Shown: positions 34,338 through 45,486 of the stretch, in pieces | How the letters are laid out: every line of letters begins with the position of its first letter | How positions within the stretch are numbered: position 1 is the stretch's first letter | Source of the DNA: Echinarachnius parma | Taxonomy: Eukaryota > Echinodermata > Echinoidea > Clypeasteroida > Echinarachniidae | Direction of reading: 5' to 3' | Length of the DNA stretch: 64,000 bases | Assembly: GCA_037951105.1 (NCBI GenBank) | Contig: JBAMJV010005484.1 | Location: 1-64,000, forward strand | Notes under the pieces: generated by a model | What the model saw: the letters and a program-made list of their open reading frames with translations, nothing else | What the model was told of the DNA's origin: nothing | Databases searched by the model: none | Made by a program: the position numbers and the translations under genes

Positions 34338-34590
34338 AAGTCACATCGATCCAGGCCCTGGTCAAGGCTGCTGGCATCTTGATAGAACCCTACTGGCCCG
34401 GTCTCTTCGCCAAGGCCCTGGCTAACACCGATGTTGGCTCGCTCATCTCCAAAAATGGAGCCGTTGGTGGTGCCCCTGCAGCTGGCGGTGCCGGTGGAGA
34501 GCTAGGCGCAGGAGGAGGCCAAGAAGGAGTAATCATTATCAGAGGAGGAGTTGGACGACGACATGGGATTTGGTCTCTTCGACTAAGGCT
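34338..34590 (+). pseudogene. RPLP1: processed pseudogene of ribosomal protein P1
   Basis: The first part encodes IQALVKAAGILIEPYWPGLF, AKALANTDVGSLIS and Ala/Gly-rich sequence, as in the body and hinge of acidic ribosomal protein P1. In another frame the end reads SEEELDDDMGFGLFD and stop, the invariant P1 C-terminal tail that recruits elongation factors. The switch of frame near 34505 and a stop codon in the EEAKKE stretch show it is not functional. The first ~40 codons are missing and there are no introns, so it is a 5'-truncated retrocopy. A 3' UTR-like stretch with an A-rich run ends near 34700. Confidence 0.85.
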
Positions 34591-34854
34591 GGTGTGTCTA
34601 TATCTGTGCCCAAATCCAACATTGCCTGTTCTGCCTGCTGTTGTTTGTGTTCATCGACTACACTTCACCTGCAGTCGTGTCAAGAAGAAAAAAAACATTT
34701 TCAGATCACCCAGTCCATCAACATCAAATGGATAATTTTTTTTCATTAAAGAGCCTTTCATGCGTGGAATGGGCAGTCTTTGATTTTTTGGTAAACTAGC
34801 TATAAAAATAAACTACACCTTGCTTCACAGGAAAAAGAAAACATTAAAGCTAAA

Positions 34855-37410
34855 ATGATTTTCAGGTGCTTTAAGTGTGAAAAGATGATAGCTGTGAATG
34901 GCATAGGAGGATGTGCTCTGCATCTACGTAGACACCATGCAATCGATGGCAAATATGAGAGATTGGTCTGTGGACAGGAAGGATGCATGAAAACTTTCAG
35001 CCTCATGAATTCATTCCTGAAACACATCAAGCGAAAACATAGTCCAGAAGAAGTGGCAGTTATACCACCTAATGATGGTCAGCTCCTAGATGATGTTCAT
35101 GAGCAAGCAGGTCCATAATCAAGATGTATTTATGATGCAATGGACCACTTGCCTGATGATGTTGAGGATGAGCGAGAGACAGAAAATGAGTATTATGAGA
35201 ACTTCAGCTTCCAGAACTTGAAATCACTTGCATTATCCATGATAGTGAGACTGAAATCAGCTTCATCAGTTCCTTTCTCCACGATAAGTAATGTCATTGA
35301 TAGTACAAAGGTGATGTTTCAAGATACCCTGTCATCTCTGAAATACAGAGTGGTGTCTGTAATGAAAAACTATGGGGGTTGATACAGAAAGTGAGGACGT
35401 TAATGATCTTTTGACAGATTTTGACTTGTTTTCAAATCCTTATGCTGGTATAGAAACTGCCAAACAACAGACTGAATATATGATGGACCATCTTTTGTTA
35501 GTTCCACCAAGAAGCATAGCTCTTGGGACGAGAATTGATCAGTGCTTGGACCGGAAGACAGGACAAACTGTGCAAAAGTTGTAACTGAATCATTCCAATA
35601 TATTCCTATACTGGAAGTCCTAAAACTGATATTGACACCGCAAGTGAGAAAGCTTATTGATGATGAAACTCATGCACCAAATGGAATCTATCGTGGCTAT
35701 CAGGATGGTGAACAGTTCAAGCAACATGACATATTCAGGAACCACCCAAAAGCTCTAAGATTACAACTATATTATGACGATGTGGAGGTGACTAATCCAA
35801 TAGGCAGCAAAACTGGAACTCACAAATTGGGGCTATTTTATTATAGCATACAAAACCTCCCAAGACGCCTTAATTCATCCTTGAACACTGTAATGATGCT
35901 GGCAGTGTGCTACTCGGCAGACATCAAAAAATATGGTTTTGGACCAATCCTAAGACCATTTATATCAGAACTAAAGAGTCTGGAAAGGGATTCTGGTGTA
36001 GATCTAATAATCAACGGGGAATCAGTGCAAGTACATGGAGCCTTGGTGTCCTTCAGCGGGGATTCTTTGGCAGCTCATGATGTGTTAGGCTTCCTTAGTC
36101 CATCTGCAAACAAACTGTGCCGACTTTGTAAGACGGATCGGAGGTCTATTCAAATTAAATTTGTAGAAGATGACTTTGAGCCAAGAACCATTGATGATCA
36201 TGATCAGTGTGCGGAAGAAGCTGCTGAAAGAAGGCGTGGTGATCCTGAAAGTGGAGTGAAAACAAGTACTGCTTTGAACTCCCTTCGATGTTTTCATGCA
36301 GTTACCAATTTCAATATGGACATTATGCATGATTTGGCTGAGGGCGTATGCCCGTATGAAGTCAAGCTTCTGCTCCATCGATTCATTTTCGTTGATAAAT
36401 TCATCACCATCACAGAGTTCAATGAACGTTTGCACACATTTTGCTACTCTTTGAATGACAGAAAGAATCGCCCTTCTGCAGTTATGCCAGACAGATTACG
36501 AAATCTTGTGGATCATAAACTGGGCCAAAAAGCTGGGCAAATGTGGTGTATGACGAGAATGTTACCGTTCCTGTTGGGGGACCGTATCCCACTTGGCAAC
36601 ATATTTTATGAGTTGCTCTTGCTGCTATTGCAATGTCTGGACATAATGTATGCCCCTGTGATATCTCTCGTACAGACAGTCTTCCTCAAGCACATCATTG
36701 AGGAGCACCACACGCACTTCAAGGAGATTTTCCCAGACCATAACCTGATCAATAAACACCACCACATGATCCACTATCCTCTGATCATTAGAAACGCAGG
36801 ACCGCTGTTGAATATGCAGTGCTTGAGATACGAGCTCAAGCATAGTTTTAGTAAGAAACTTGCATCAATAAATTGTAACTTCAAGAATATCCCGAAATCT
36901 GTTGCGTGCAAGCACCAAATCATGCAGTGTGCTATGTGGTCTACCCATCGTGGATTGCGAGTTGAAATGGATTGTAGAGGAAATGTGACACCTATTGATT
37001 CTTTAGAAGGAGCTTTTACCATCAAAAGAAGCATGGGTATCGCCAATGATGAGGATATTGATGGTTTTGTTGCTAGCCAGGTAACTCTATTTGGCACAGA
37101 GTATCGCCCTGATCTCTATGTGATAACTGGTATAGAGAATGACATGCCACAATTCAGCAGGATTTGCAACATTCTGGTCCAGGGAAAGACTACAAAGGAC
37201 ATCAAATTTGTCTTGAAAAATTATGCAACTTCTGGATATTCTGACCACTACCATGCATACACCATAACAGAGAGCCAAATGCCTGTGTACAGTGTAGTGA
37301 CATTTGATGAACTAGCAATCGAGCATCCGCCACTCTCAGCATTGACATCATATGATGGTTCAAATCTGATGTACATGTGTCTTCGACATGCAGTGAAACA
37401 ACTATGGTAA
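34855..37410 (+). pseudogene. decayed C2H2 zinc-finger plus Tnp2-like (CACTA/EnSpm-type) transposase gene
   Basis: The N-terminal part (34855-35115) has two C2H2-like fingers: CFKC...HLRRHH and CGQEGCMKTF...HIKRKH. The main ORF (35542-37410, 622 residues) has YRGYQDGEQFKQHDIF, LRLQLYYDDVEVTNPIGS, KLGLFYYSIQNLPRR, KKYGFGPILRPFISELKSLE, SFSGDSLAAHD and CRLCK. That order resembles Transposase_21 (Tnp2) proteins, where LxxDGFNPFG, YNLPP, L.PLI.EL and a D...A / CxxC segment follow each other; the family match is from memory and not tested. One in-frame stop (35116) and two frame changes (near 35372 and 35575) separate the pieces, so it is probably inactive or the assembly has errors. It lies just upstream of, and on the same strand as, the SAMD3-like exons. 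Confidence 0.65.
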
Positions 37411-37542
37411 TTTTATTCCTGACAGCTACTCTTTAAGTCTTGGCATTTTTCATTTTAAAACTGGGGAACAAAATGGAGGTTACAATTAATTTGTCTGCAT
37501 GTACATGACTTGTTGAATAAAATGGCAAGAAGCATGAACGAA

Positions 37543-38178
37543 GTCTAGGGGAGAGCAGGGTTAGTTGGCGCATGGGGTTTGTTGGAACATTGCGTTTTTC
37601 TCTTTCAGCTAATTATGATTTTACAAAAGGGTACCATCTGTACAAAGGTACTAACAATATACACTATATCCTATTCGTTTCCAATCTTGCTCGACCAACA
37701 CTGTCGGAATGAATCAACTTTGTTTGATTTTTCACCTTCTGAGTAATTTTTTTAGATTCCAAAAAAGTATTACCACCAATGATCATAGATTATGATGACT
37801 AGTTTCTGGTTATCTTACACTATACCACCATTGGCTACAAACTAAAGTTTAAAAAATTCCCTATTGTCAGCCTTAATTTCTGCGGTGAGATGATTAAAGT
37901 GCACATAGGCCATTGGGGTTAGTTGGCACAGTGTTGACTACAGTCCCACCTTATGATATTTGTGTTAGTTGATCTTTTTAAATGAATTCCGTATCATTTG
38001 TACCAAAAAAGGTGCTCTGACTGTAAATCTAAGCTTACATTGACAAGTGACTCTAATGCTTGTATTTTTAGACTATTGTATTAAATCCAAGACTGGACTG
38101 TGTGATTAGAGCAACCGCCCATATGTTTTACATTCATGATCCAACTAACCCCATACCATGTGCCAACTAACCCCATGG
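37543..38178. mobile_element. Iterated-motif element candidate 3 (GGGTTAGTTGGC type)
   Basis: GGGTTAGTTGGCGCA at 37558, a variant GGGGTTTGTTGGAACA at 37575, GGGGTTAGTTGGCACA at 37915, and two inverted copies (CCAACTAACCCCAT at 38141 and GCCAACTAACCCCAT at 38162) bracket ~600 bp of AT-rich non-coding DNA. The outward-facing copies act as inverted ends. No target duplication is obvious. Confidence 0.5.
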
Positions 38179-38299
38179 TATGTATTTGTTTAATTTATTT
38201 ATCTTCATTTAAAATATTTTTTTTTTGTTCTACCAATAATTCTACTTTAGTGTATTCCTTTGATTATTTCTGTATTCTCTCCTTTTTCATTTCTTCTAG

Positions 38300-38436
38300 A
38301 AAATGACGTTGACATGGAAGTCCTCCTTACCATGTCCGAAGATGACTTTAAGGAGCTTGGAATCTCGTTTGGTGTGCGGAGAAAGATCCAAATCCTTATC
38401 AAATCAAAAGCAGGGACTGTACAAGATAACGGATTG
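38300..38436 (+). CDS. SAMD3-like: SAMD3-like gene, exon with second half of SAM domain
   Basis: This is the first of nine exons found for a SAMD3-like protein. It encodes NDVDMEVLLTMSEDDFKELG, then ISFGVRRKIQILIKS. D.(M/G)..LL.L.E.DL.ELGI..G.R.KI is the second half of a SAM domain (helices 3-5), a protein-protein interaction fold. The acceptor is TTTCTTCTAG and the donor ATTGGTTAGT. The helix 1-2 half should be on an upstream exon, which was not found; the decayed transposase gene and the 37543 element fill the DNA immediately upstream. Across all nine exons the phases agree and no stop interrupts about 471 codons, so the gene looks intact. Function of SAMD3-like proteins is poorly known. 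Confidence 0.8.
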
Positions 38437-38457
38437 GTTAGTATTTATTTCAACTCA

Positions 38458-38545
38458 TTTATACGTGTGTATGTATATGGTCATGCGTCATGAGGTCGCC
38501 TCCTTTTGCGTTTCATGCCGATTTGGGATTCTGCGAGACAATATT
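38458..38545. repeat. inverted repeat arm, partner at 40478-40565
   Basis: TATGGTCATGCGTCATGAGG and TTGCGTTTCATGCCGATTTG followed by GGGATTCTGCG. The inverted partner in the intron after the third exon reads CGGAGAATCCCAAATCGGCA and CTCATGACGCATGACCATAT. The two arms flank two exons of the SAMD3-like gene. Confidence 0.6.
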
Positions 38546-39471
38546 ACAGTTGAGAGCAAATCATTCTGAATAACTCCCCCTATCCTATCAAAAGTATACA
38601 TTTTCTAAAAGGAAATTTCACAAGGAATCTAAATATGCGCTCAGAAATAATATTAGGGGTATACTTATTTTTGTATATTGACCAAAATGTGAAATTTTGA
38701 TTCAAGTTATCGAGGTCAATATTTTCCACGATAATTTTGTTCTGAGGTAGCTCTAGACAACAAATATAATGTTTTCATGTAGAGCACACTCGGACCTTTA
38801 CAACAATATAATATTGTATGGGGTTCATGGGAGATATTTTCATTCATATTTATTGAAATAAATGTAAAAAATAATCAATCATTTTCACTATGTAAGAGTC
38901 ACTTCAGGATTAGAATATAAAAGGCAGGCCTAAATGAATTGAGAAATAATAAAGTTTCATAAGTAAGCTTTAATATGATATCAAATTTGTGTTCTTTCTC
39001 TTCTGCGGAAGATGCTTTATCTTAACATGTACAAATATTTAGCACTTTCAGCTCGCAATGTACCGAAAATCTACCGTTCCGCTTTTTTTGGGACACCTGG
39101 TATTAGGTAATTTTACTACATTCAGTCAACTCTCAAAGATATAATTTAACAGTTTCCATGTTTTAAAAACCTGAGCTGCATGGCCCTTCATGCTATCAGA
39201 ATATCTGCTTAGGTGTAAAAATGAACCTGTGAAAATTATAATTCAAGGTTAGGCCTATCAATTGTGGTGGTATATACCTGCAGTTAAGCAAATTCATAGA
39301 TATATCTTGATAATGAATGCATGCATGATTTCCATTATTTTCACATTGGTTGTTTTTTCATTTATCAGAACATGATTTAAGGCAGCTCAGTTTGAGAATT
39401 TTTTAAATCGGTAAACCACAATGTTAAATTGCAGCTGTAATGCGAATTGATACTTCAAAATCTATTTACAG
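38546..39471. other. SAMD3-like intron, remnant of a mariner-type end
   Basis: CCGCTTTTTTTGGGACACC at 39078-39097 resembles the right end of TA-flanked mariner-type MITEs, but no left end was recognised. The rest is AT-rich with no feature. Confidence 0.35.
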
Positions 39472-39552
39472 GAAATGGAAGTAGCTGCCAATCAGGATAA
39501 CACTCGGGTGTTAGAAGAACAGGGGACACAGCAACCACCAAAGAAGGTCAAG
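39472..39552 (+). CDS. SAMD3-like: SAMD3-like gene, exon 2 of those found
   Basis: Encodes a 27-residue linker, EMEVAANQDNTRV...QPPKKVK, with a basic end. The acceptor is CTATTTACAG and the donor AAGGTAAGC; phase 0 at both sides. It has no domain of its own; support is phase, splice sites and position. Confidence 0.7.
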
Positions 39553-40092
39553 GTAAGCATGCACACCCCCGTCAAAAAATAATTTGAGTGCCCCCCAAAT
39601 CCCCGGGGGGTAGTCACTTGTACAGTCTGGCAATCATAGAAGATGTATGAGACTTCATAGCTGTTTTTCCTCCAAATATTCTTATAGCAGAAGGTTTATG
39701 GTCTGTGATGATGCTGTAGTGCCTTAATTCTTTTGTAGACCAAAGATAATTGACATTTTTAAACAAACCTTGTTTGACTTCTTGATGGAGCTCTCTGCCT
39801 TCATCAGCTTGATAGCTTATTGACAGTCCCAGGCCACGTAGGTTAGCGTCAATAATTTTCTACAAACTACTACTAGTATAGAATCCATAATCTCCCAATT
39901 AAGACACCATGGTTCATTCATGAATAACTGTAATGTGTTTCAAAATATTTTCAATGGTTATCTTTGATATGTACAGAGTGGTGTCTGACCAGTACAGAAT
40001 GGTTAATGTCATGCAACATCTCATGATACTGTACGTGCTCTTGGCATAATTTGGTCTTTCTGTTCTGCTGCCATTTCTTTCCTGCTATATAG

Positions 40093-40241
40093 ACATCAAA
40101 TCTGAAGTACTTTCTGGAAAACAAGAACAGAGACAGCTGCAACCTAGCCAAGGAGTTGGACAGTGGACTAGCAGTAACAATACAGCAGAGACGCTTACTT
40201 GTGAGACTGTGTGTTTCCTACCTAGAGGAGAAATGTGGCCT
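40093..40241 (+). CDS. SAMD3-like: SAMD3-like gene, exon 3
   Basis: Encodes TSNLKYFLENKNRDSC, then AKELDSGLAVTIQQRRLLVR and LCVSYLEEKCGL. SAMD3-like proteins have a helical segment of this kind (L.....R..LV..VV..L....G) before the YPS/WPT motif. Acceptor CTATATAG, donor CCTGTAAGT. Ends in phase 2. Confidence 0.8.
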
Positions 40242-40477
40242 GTAAGTGTGCAACATATACCGTATCTGGGCATTTCCACAGTAAAAGGGTACTTTTTAGG
40301 AATGTCAGGTTATTTTATGATTCCAATGTGCAATAATACAATACAATATTTTAGAACACTTTAATGAGAGATAACTTTGCCCCAAAATTGCTTCAAACGG
40401 GCAATCAATTAGAATTTTTGACAAGATGAAAATTTTGGGGGGAACGTATGTAACGCTGGACAGAAATCTGTGTACAA

Positions 40478-40565
40478 ACATATCGCCGGTGATACGACGG
40501 AGAATCCCAAATCGGCATGTAACGCAAAAGGAGGCGCCCTCATGACGCATGACCATATACACGTT
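40478..40565. repeat. inverted repeat arm, partner at 38458-38545
   Basis: Reverse-complement copy of the segment in the first intron, spanning GATACGACGGAGAATCCCAA and ACGCATGACCATATACACG. The divergence is about one base in ten by eye. Confidence 0.6.
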
Positions 40566-40862
40566 CACAAAAAAGAAATAAATTTAGTTTATTGTGAAAG
40601 ACGTGGATGTACATATCGCAATGAGTGTACCCCTCCTAATTCCAGCATTGGTAAAAATCACAGTATCAAATTTCCGGAAATTGCATATTCCACTAATTGC
40701 TCAGTCAATTTACATAGAGTGATGTACGTGTACAAATCCAATGGTTTTCATATTTTGTTTGTCCCCAGTGCTCATTTTCAAACATCTTATCTAGATCCAC
40801 TGCAGTATGTCAAATTGCTGACATGTATATCTCACTTAGGCTGGTGTTTCTTGTCTTTTCAG

Positions 40863-40956
40863 ATGGCCAACTGGTGACGAGAAAAGAAAACTTGCAGAAG
40901 AAATAGTTACTACATGGCCCCAACTGAAAGACACTAGCGAAGGGCTAAAAGGCCAT
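40863..40956 (+). CDS. SAMD3-like: SAMD3-like gene, exon 4
   Basis: Completes Leu from the previous exon and encodes WPTGDEKRKLAEEIVTTWPQ and LKDTSEGLKGH. Family members show (Y/W)P....K..(A/V)..I....P.LKD at this point. Acceptor GTCTTTTCAG, donor CATGTAATT. Confidence 0.8.
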
Positions 40957-41075
40957 GTAATTATACTGATAACTATTGTTGTACTTAATAAGAATTATAC
41001 GCATCTCAAGTTCTGCCTTTGTAGTGGGGTGGGGTATTTTGTGCAAAAAAAAATGTCACCAAGATCATTGATTAT

Positions 41076-42370
41076 AATAGTAAATATATAATCCATTGCG
41101 GATATAGTATCGGAAATAATATCGCTAATGATATTCGCTTGTCTCGCAATGTAAAACTAGGAATCTAAACGATCACGACGTTTCGTATGCTACTGCAATA
41201 CTTTGTCAAATGATAATATCGAATGTAGACACTCGGCTTTTTATGCTCTACCGTGGCTCCAAACATCACAATCTCGCATGAGCGATTGCGTTCCTGATAG
41301 GTCAACAACGGAACCCGCTGATTGGCCGGTGCACACGGGCAAGCAACCAATCAACGGAACACTGGATCGGCCCGCCTAACGAAACAGCGTACGATACGTC
41401 GCCACGACACTACCCCGAACAACCGGCCCACAACGGTTGATGCCAAACCCACGGCAGAACCCCCCTAGCCACCTTCTCGCTACAACGCTCATATCTACGT
41501 ATCAATTTCAGGGCAGGGTGCCCGTATGTTCAATCAATAATAGTAAATATATAATCCATTGCGGATATAGTATCGGAAATAATATCGCTAATGATATTCG
41601 CTTGTCTCGCAATGTAAAACTAGGAATCTAAACGATCACGACGTTTCGTATGCTACTGCAATACTTTGTCAAATGATAATATCGAATGTAGACACTCGGC
41701 TTTTTATGCTCTACCGTGGCTCCAAACATCACAATCTCGCATGAGCGATTGCGTTCCTGATAGGTCAACAACGGAACCCGCTGATTGGCCGGTGCACACG
41801 GGCAAGCAACCAATCAACGGAACACTGGATCGGCCCGCCTAACGAAACAGCGTACGATACGTCGCCACGACACTACCCCGAACAACCGGCCCACAACGGT
41901 TGATGCCAAACCCACGGCAGAACCCCCCTAGCCACCTTCTCGCTACAACGCTCATATCTACGTATCAATTTCAGGGCAGGGTGCCCGTATGTTCAATCAT
42001 GAGCGTTGTAGCGAGAAGGTGGCTAGGGGGGTTCTGCCGTGGGTTTGGCATCAACCGTTGTGGGCCGGTTGTTCGGGGTAGTGTCGTGGCGACGTATCGT
42101 ACGCTGTTTCGTTAGGCGGGCCGATCCAGTGTTCCGTTGATTGGTTGCTTGCCCGTGTGCACCGGCCAATCAGCGGGTTCCGTTGTTGACCTATCAGGAA
42201 CGCAATCGCTCATGCGAGATTGTGATGTTTGGAGCCACGGTAGAGCATAAAAAGCCGAGTGTCTACATTCGATATTATCATTTGACAAAGTATTGCAGTA
42301 GCATACGAAACGTCGTGATCGTTTAGATTCCTAGTTTTACATTGCGAGACAAGCGAATATCATTAGCGAT
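41076..42370. mobile_element. compound Penelope-like non-coding insertion: two direct copies plus one inverted copy
   Basis: A 463-bp unit is present twice head to tail (from 41074 and 41537) and then ~373 bp of it in reverse (42000-42372), giving a hairpin with a 45-bp loop. The whole is flanked by ATCATTGATTAT on both sides (41064-41075 and 42371-42382), a 12-bp target duplication. In the reverse copy the strand reads TTGACAAAGTATTGCAG, then GCATACGAAACGTCG: a stem followed by GAAACGTC, like the 3' region of the Penelope-like copy at 11974. Tandem and inverted partial copies are typical of Penelope-like insertion. The three 61-residue ORFs are one ORF repeated with the unit. The copies are nearly identical, so the event is recent. 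Confidence 0.7.
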
Positions 42371-42382
42371 ATCATTGATTAT

Positions 42383-42970
42383 CTTTGAATATTTTGGTAA
42401 AAAATACAATTCTTTAGTAAACCTAGATGCAAGCCAGGAAACCATGGTGTTTTGGGCCATTGCGCTCACTAAGCTGTGAAACGGTCTGTATTCAAAGGCA
42501 TAGGAATCCTAACAGGCACAGTTTGTGGCTCGGTCACCACAGTCGCCCAAACTGTGTGGTCAATGCTTGTCTGAAATAGGACAATTTTCGAAAGTGACAT
42601 TGTTTCGCTTATGGAGCATAGAAGCCATACTACTTGACTAAAATCAGAGTTGTCATTTTTTTTCATTATGAAAAGAATACACTCTCCGATTATCTAATTC
42701 TTAAAAATAAAAAAAATCATCGTGAAACGGGCTTCAAAACATGTCGTGCATGTTCATGTTGGTTAAAGGGATATCAGTAGTGGCCGTACAAAAATACAAA
42801 TTTTGTTAAAAACTCTTGGTACTGGAGTAAAGATTAATTTCAATACTTTCAGAACAATTTTTTGCTAGATTTTCATTAATTATGAAGTGACATGTTGAAA
42901 ATGGATACAAAAATATATTATTCAAGTTCTCTTTGCACATCCAAAATAAATATTATCTGTGACAGTTTTG
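42383..42970. other. SAMD3-like intron, no complete feature
   Basis: TTAAAGGGATATCAGTAG at 42773 resembles the left end of a TTAA-flanked MITE, but no right end was found. Otherwise AT-rich with nothing recognised. Confidence 0.35.
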
Positions 42971-43442
42971 ATGTCTATGGGTCAGACATCTTTCTCAGAC
43001 TATTGGCGAACTGAAGGTAGTCGCCGATTTTTGCGATCGCCTGAAGGCTAATGTTGATGTTTTGGCGATCACAGTCTTGTATATGTCAGACAGCTAGTAT
43101 GCCCCCCCGTCTCGATGTTGTTACTAGTTAGGGGTGCGTTTGATCCATTTGGCCTCCCTGATTCTTCCAGGTCTCGTCATGGCTTTCTCTCGCTACTAGC
43201 CGCATACCCTCCCAGTGAATGATATGGTTTTGCCTGCCCGCATGATCCGTTATTGCTGATTTATTGTTTATGGTTTAAGATTCTGTTTTCTGAGAACGGG
43301 TACACTTTTGTTGAGACGGATGGGGGCATACCAGCTGTCTGATATATTCGAGACTGCGATCGCCAAAATGTCAACATCAGGCGATCGCAAAAATCTGCGA
43401 CAACCTTAAGTGTGCCGATAGTCTCAGGAAGATGTCTGACTA
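42971..43442. mobile_element. foldback MITE with GTCAGACATCTTTC ends
   Basis: GTCAGACATCTTTCTCAGAC at the left and GTCTCAGGAAGATGTCTGAC at the right are inverted. Inner pairs include TTTTTGCGATCGCCTGA/TCAGGCGATCGCAAAAA and ATGTCAGACAGCT/AGCTGTCTGATAT. No ORF. It sits just upstream of an exon. Confidence 0.7.
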
Positions 43443-43478
43443 CCCCTCTAATACTTCTGTTTTCAATACTTTTTCAAG

Positions 43479-43664
43479 GAGTGCTACTATCATGAAGGTC
43501 AAGGCTTCATCCAGACAAGGCTGAAGAACCTACGATTAACACAAGATGACAGGATGCGGTCTTTCAAGCGGAAGAGTTCTGGGCCATCAAACAGCTCCGG
43601 CCAGTTACCCATACACCTGGACGAGCCGGAAGAGGAAGTTGAGGATCAGGAAATTTTGCAACAG
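43479..43664 (+). CDS. SAMD3-like: SAMD3-like gene, exon 5
   Basis: Encodes ECYYHEGQGFIQTRLKNLRL, then TQDDRMRSFKRKSSGPSNSS and an acidic end LDEPEEEVEDQEILQQ. GFI..RLK..R before a basic/serine-rich stretch is the usual middle of SAMD3-like proteins. Acceptor TTTTTCAAG, donor CAGGTATGT; 62 codons, phase 0. Confidence 0.8.
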
Positions 43665-43799
43665 GTATGTTACAGTTTTCACATTAGCTCTTTGCACAAC
43701 CCGATATAATTAGTATGCTACGTTTACACTATGTTCCCGGTGGCCACGGCAACCCCGTTTGCCTGAAACGTAGCGCACTGTGACGGTCCGTGAGATATA

Positions 43800-44236
43800 G
43801 GCCAATGTTTTCTCCGTGTTCAAGTTATGTTCGGCATTCGGAGCGGAGGAGGGAAGGGCTGCTGAGTCCCGGAGGCTCAAAGGCGCACTATACGGTTCGG
43901 CCAGTACGTTCCCTCCCAGCCCGTCACGTTCTATTGGGGCTCCTCACGGTTCTCACGGCCGTTTTACTACAGCCTACTACGTTTGTCATCTGCATCGTGA
44001 CTACCGGGGCAAATTATTTGACAGTTTAAAAATCTGGCACGGCATCCACGGCCTGTCACGTTTCCCCATCCCATCATCCCACGTTGTCTCATGTGCATCC
44101 CGTTTTATCCACGGTGGCCATCGCTTCCCTCCGCGTTGTCTCACATCCATCCCGTTTTGTCCAATATGTGGCCTAAACGTACGTGTTTGCCGTAGCATAA
44201 CGCCGAACAAAACTTGAACACGGAGAAAACAATGTG
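43800..44236. mobile_element. foldback MITE with TTTTCTCCGTGTTCAAGTT ends
   Basis: CAATGTTTTCTCCGTGTTCA at the left and TGAACACGGAGAAAACA at the right are inverted, with TTCGGC/GCCGAA next. The interior has repeated CACGTTGTCTCA and CATCCCGTTTT words. The forward ORF (133 residues) has no recognisable domain. Confidence 0.65.
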
Positions 44237-44375
44237 TGATGTTTTAAATATTGCAAATTCTGAGTCCTCCAAGCAAATTTGTTGTATGAGTATAGTTACC
44301 AGTATAACATTAGTTGTAGTTCCCGTAAATTTTGTTTAGGGAAGTTAACACTCACTTTATATTTTCTATTGATAG

Positions 44376-44543
44376 GTGGAGTGGCTGAAATACACAATGC
44401 CGACAAAAGAGACAAGTGTGAATATCAGAGAGTCTTTCAGCAGTACATTCCCTTACCGCAGAGCATTCATCACTGGCAAAGATACTCCAAGTATAACGAC
44501 TGTCCTGGAAAGATTTCCAAGATTTAAAGATGTCCCTGAATTG
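44376..44543 (+). CDS. SAMD3-like: SAMD3-like gene, exon 6
   Basis: Encodes VEWLKYTMPTKETSVNIRES, FSSTFPYRRAFIT and ITTVLERFPRFKDVPEL. WL......(P)...I......T...RR..I......I..VL..(F/Y)P.....L is the family's central conserved block. Acceptor ATTGATAG, donor TTGGTATGG; 56 codons. Confidence 0.85.
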
Positions 44544-44922
44544 GTATGGCAATAAAAAATATGTATGCTCAAGATTAAAAATTCATTGATCATGACTTAC
44601 AATGTAAGTCATTGATATGGACCTATTTGAACTTGTATCTATATGGCATATGTGCTCACAATAAGTAAAACGAAAAGTCACTTTCTGTTCCATTAACATG
44701 GCATAGATCTCAACAGAAAAGCAGCAATTTTACTATTAATTTACAAGAAAAAGAGACATACAGTCTTTGACATTAGGTCACCGTTAAACTAAAATTTAAA
44801 ATGCCATCGTGTCTTTTTCATAATCTTGTCATAAATTTGTGTTCAGTTATTTATCTCGCACTTATTGTCACTGATATTGTTAATAAATATATACACAATT
44901 TTCATTTTTCTTTTCTTTTCAG

Positions 44923-45078
44923 ATCAATGCAGACTTTGCCCACCTCTACCCAGAAAAGTGTGATGAGATGGTGAAGACGTGGGGACCATTCTACGTCAAT
45001 AGGATCATCGCTGTGGCTGGAAGAGACTACCCAAGTTGCAAGATATTGTTACAAAATATAAAGAGACTGATGGTGACA
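44923..45078 (+). CDS. SAMD3-like: SAMD3-like gene, exon 7
   Basis: Encodes INADFAHLYPEKCDEMVKTW and GPFYVNRIIAVAGRDY, then CKILLQNIKRLMVT. F..(L/M)YP.K......W..F...I continues the central block. Strong polypyrimidine acceptor (TTTTCTTTTCAG), donor ACAGTAAGT; 52 codons. Confidence 0.85.
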
Positions 45079-45095
45079 GTAAGTCCTTTCCTTTA

Positions 45096-45387
45096 GCAAG
45101 GTTACTCGAGATAACTTGCAACGCAATTGTAGTACTCGTACTTCACTCGCGTAGTAGCGAGGGTTGTCCCAAGTTGATACGAGTTCCCACGAGTGCAGCG
45201 CGAGCTTGATACGAGTACTGCGAGTGTATTACGAGTTTGAACGAGTTGCAGCGAGTTTCAAACGAGTTGCAACGAGTTTGTAAAAATTTTGAACATGTTC
45301 ACAATTTTTTGAACTGCCCCGAGTTCAACCAGAGTTGTGAAGAGTTAATTGTCCCGAACTATGCTCGGCTAAATGGGAACCTTGCTT
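45096..45387. mobile_element. MITE-like element rich in ACGAGT words
   Basis: AGCAAGGTTACTCGAG at the left and GGGAACCTTGCT at the right give a short inverted end. The inside repeats ACGAGTTGCAACGAGT-type words. It lies directly after the exon 7 donor. Confidence 0.5.
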
Positions 45388-45486
45388 TATAGAGTACAGT
45401 ATTGGTCAAAATAAACTAACCCCCCTAACGTTTGTGTGCAGTAATCCCTATTGATTTTGTACACAAAAGAGGGATTACTGGGCTGT

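Noticed and set aside
34379-34735. An intact 118-residue gene with P1-like start
   Set aside because: The frame leaves the P1 sequence midway and the true P1 tail follows in another frame with a stop, so it is a retrocopy.
41165-42326. Three copies of a conserved 61-residue ORF as a gene family
   Set aside because: The three ORFs are identical because the underlying Penelope-like unit is present three times; the coding potential is incidental.
43816-44217. 133-residue forward ORF
   Set aside because: It lies fully inside a foldback MITE with inverted TTTTCTCCGTGTTCAAG ends.
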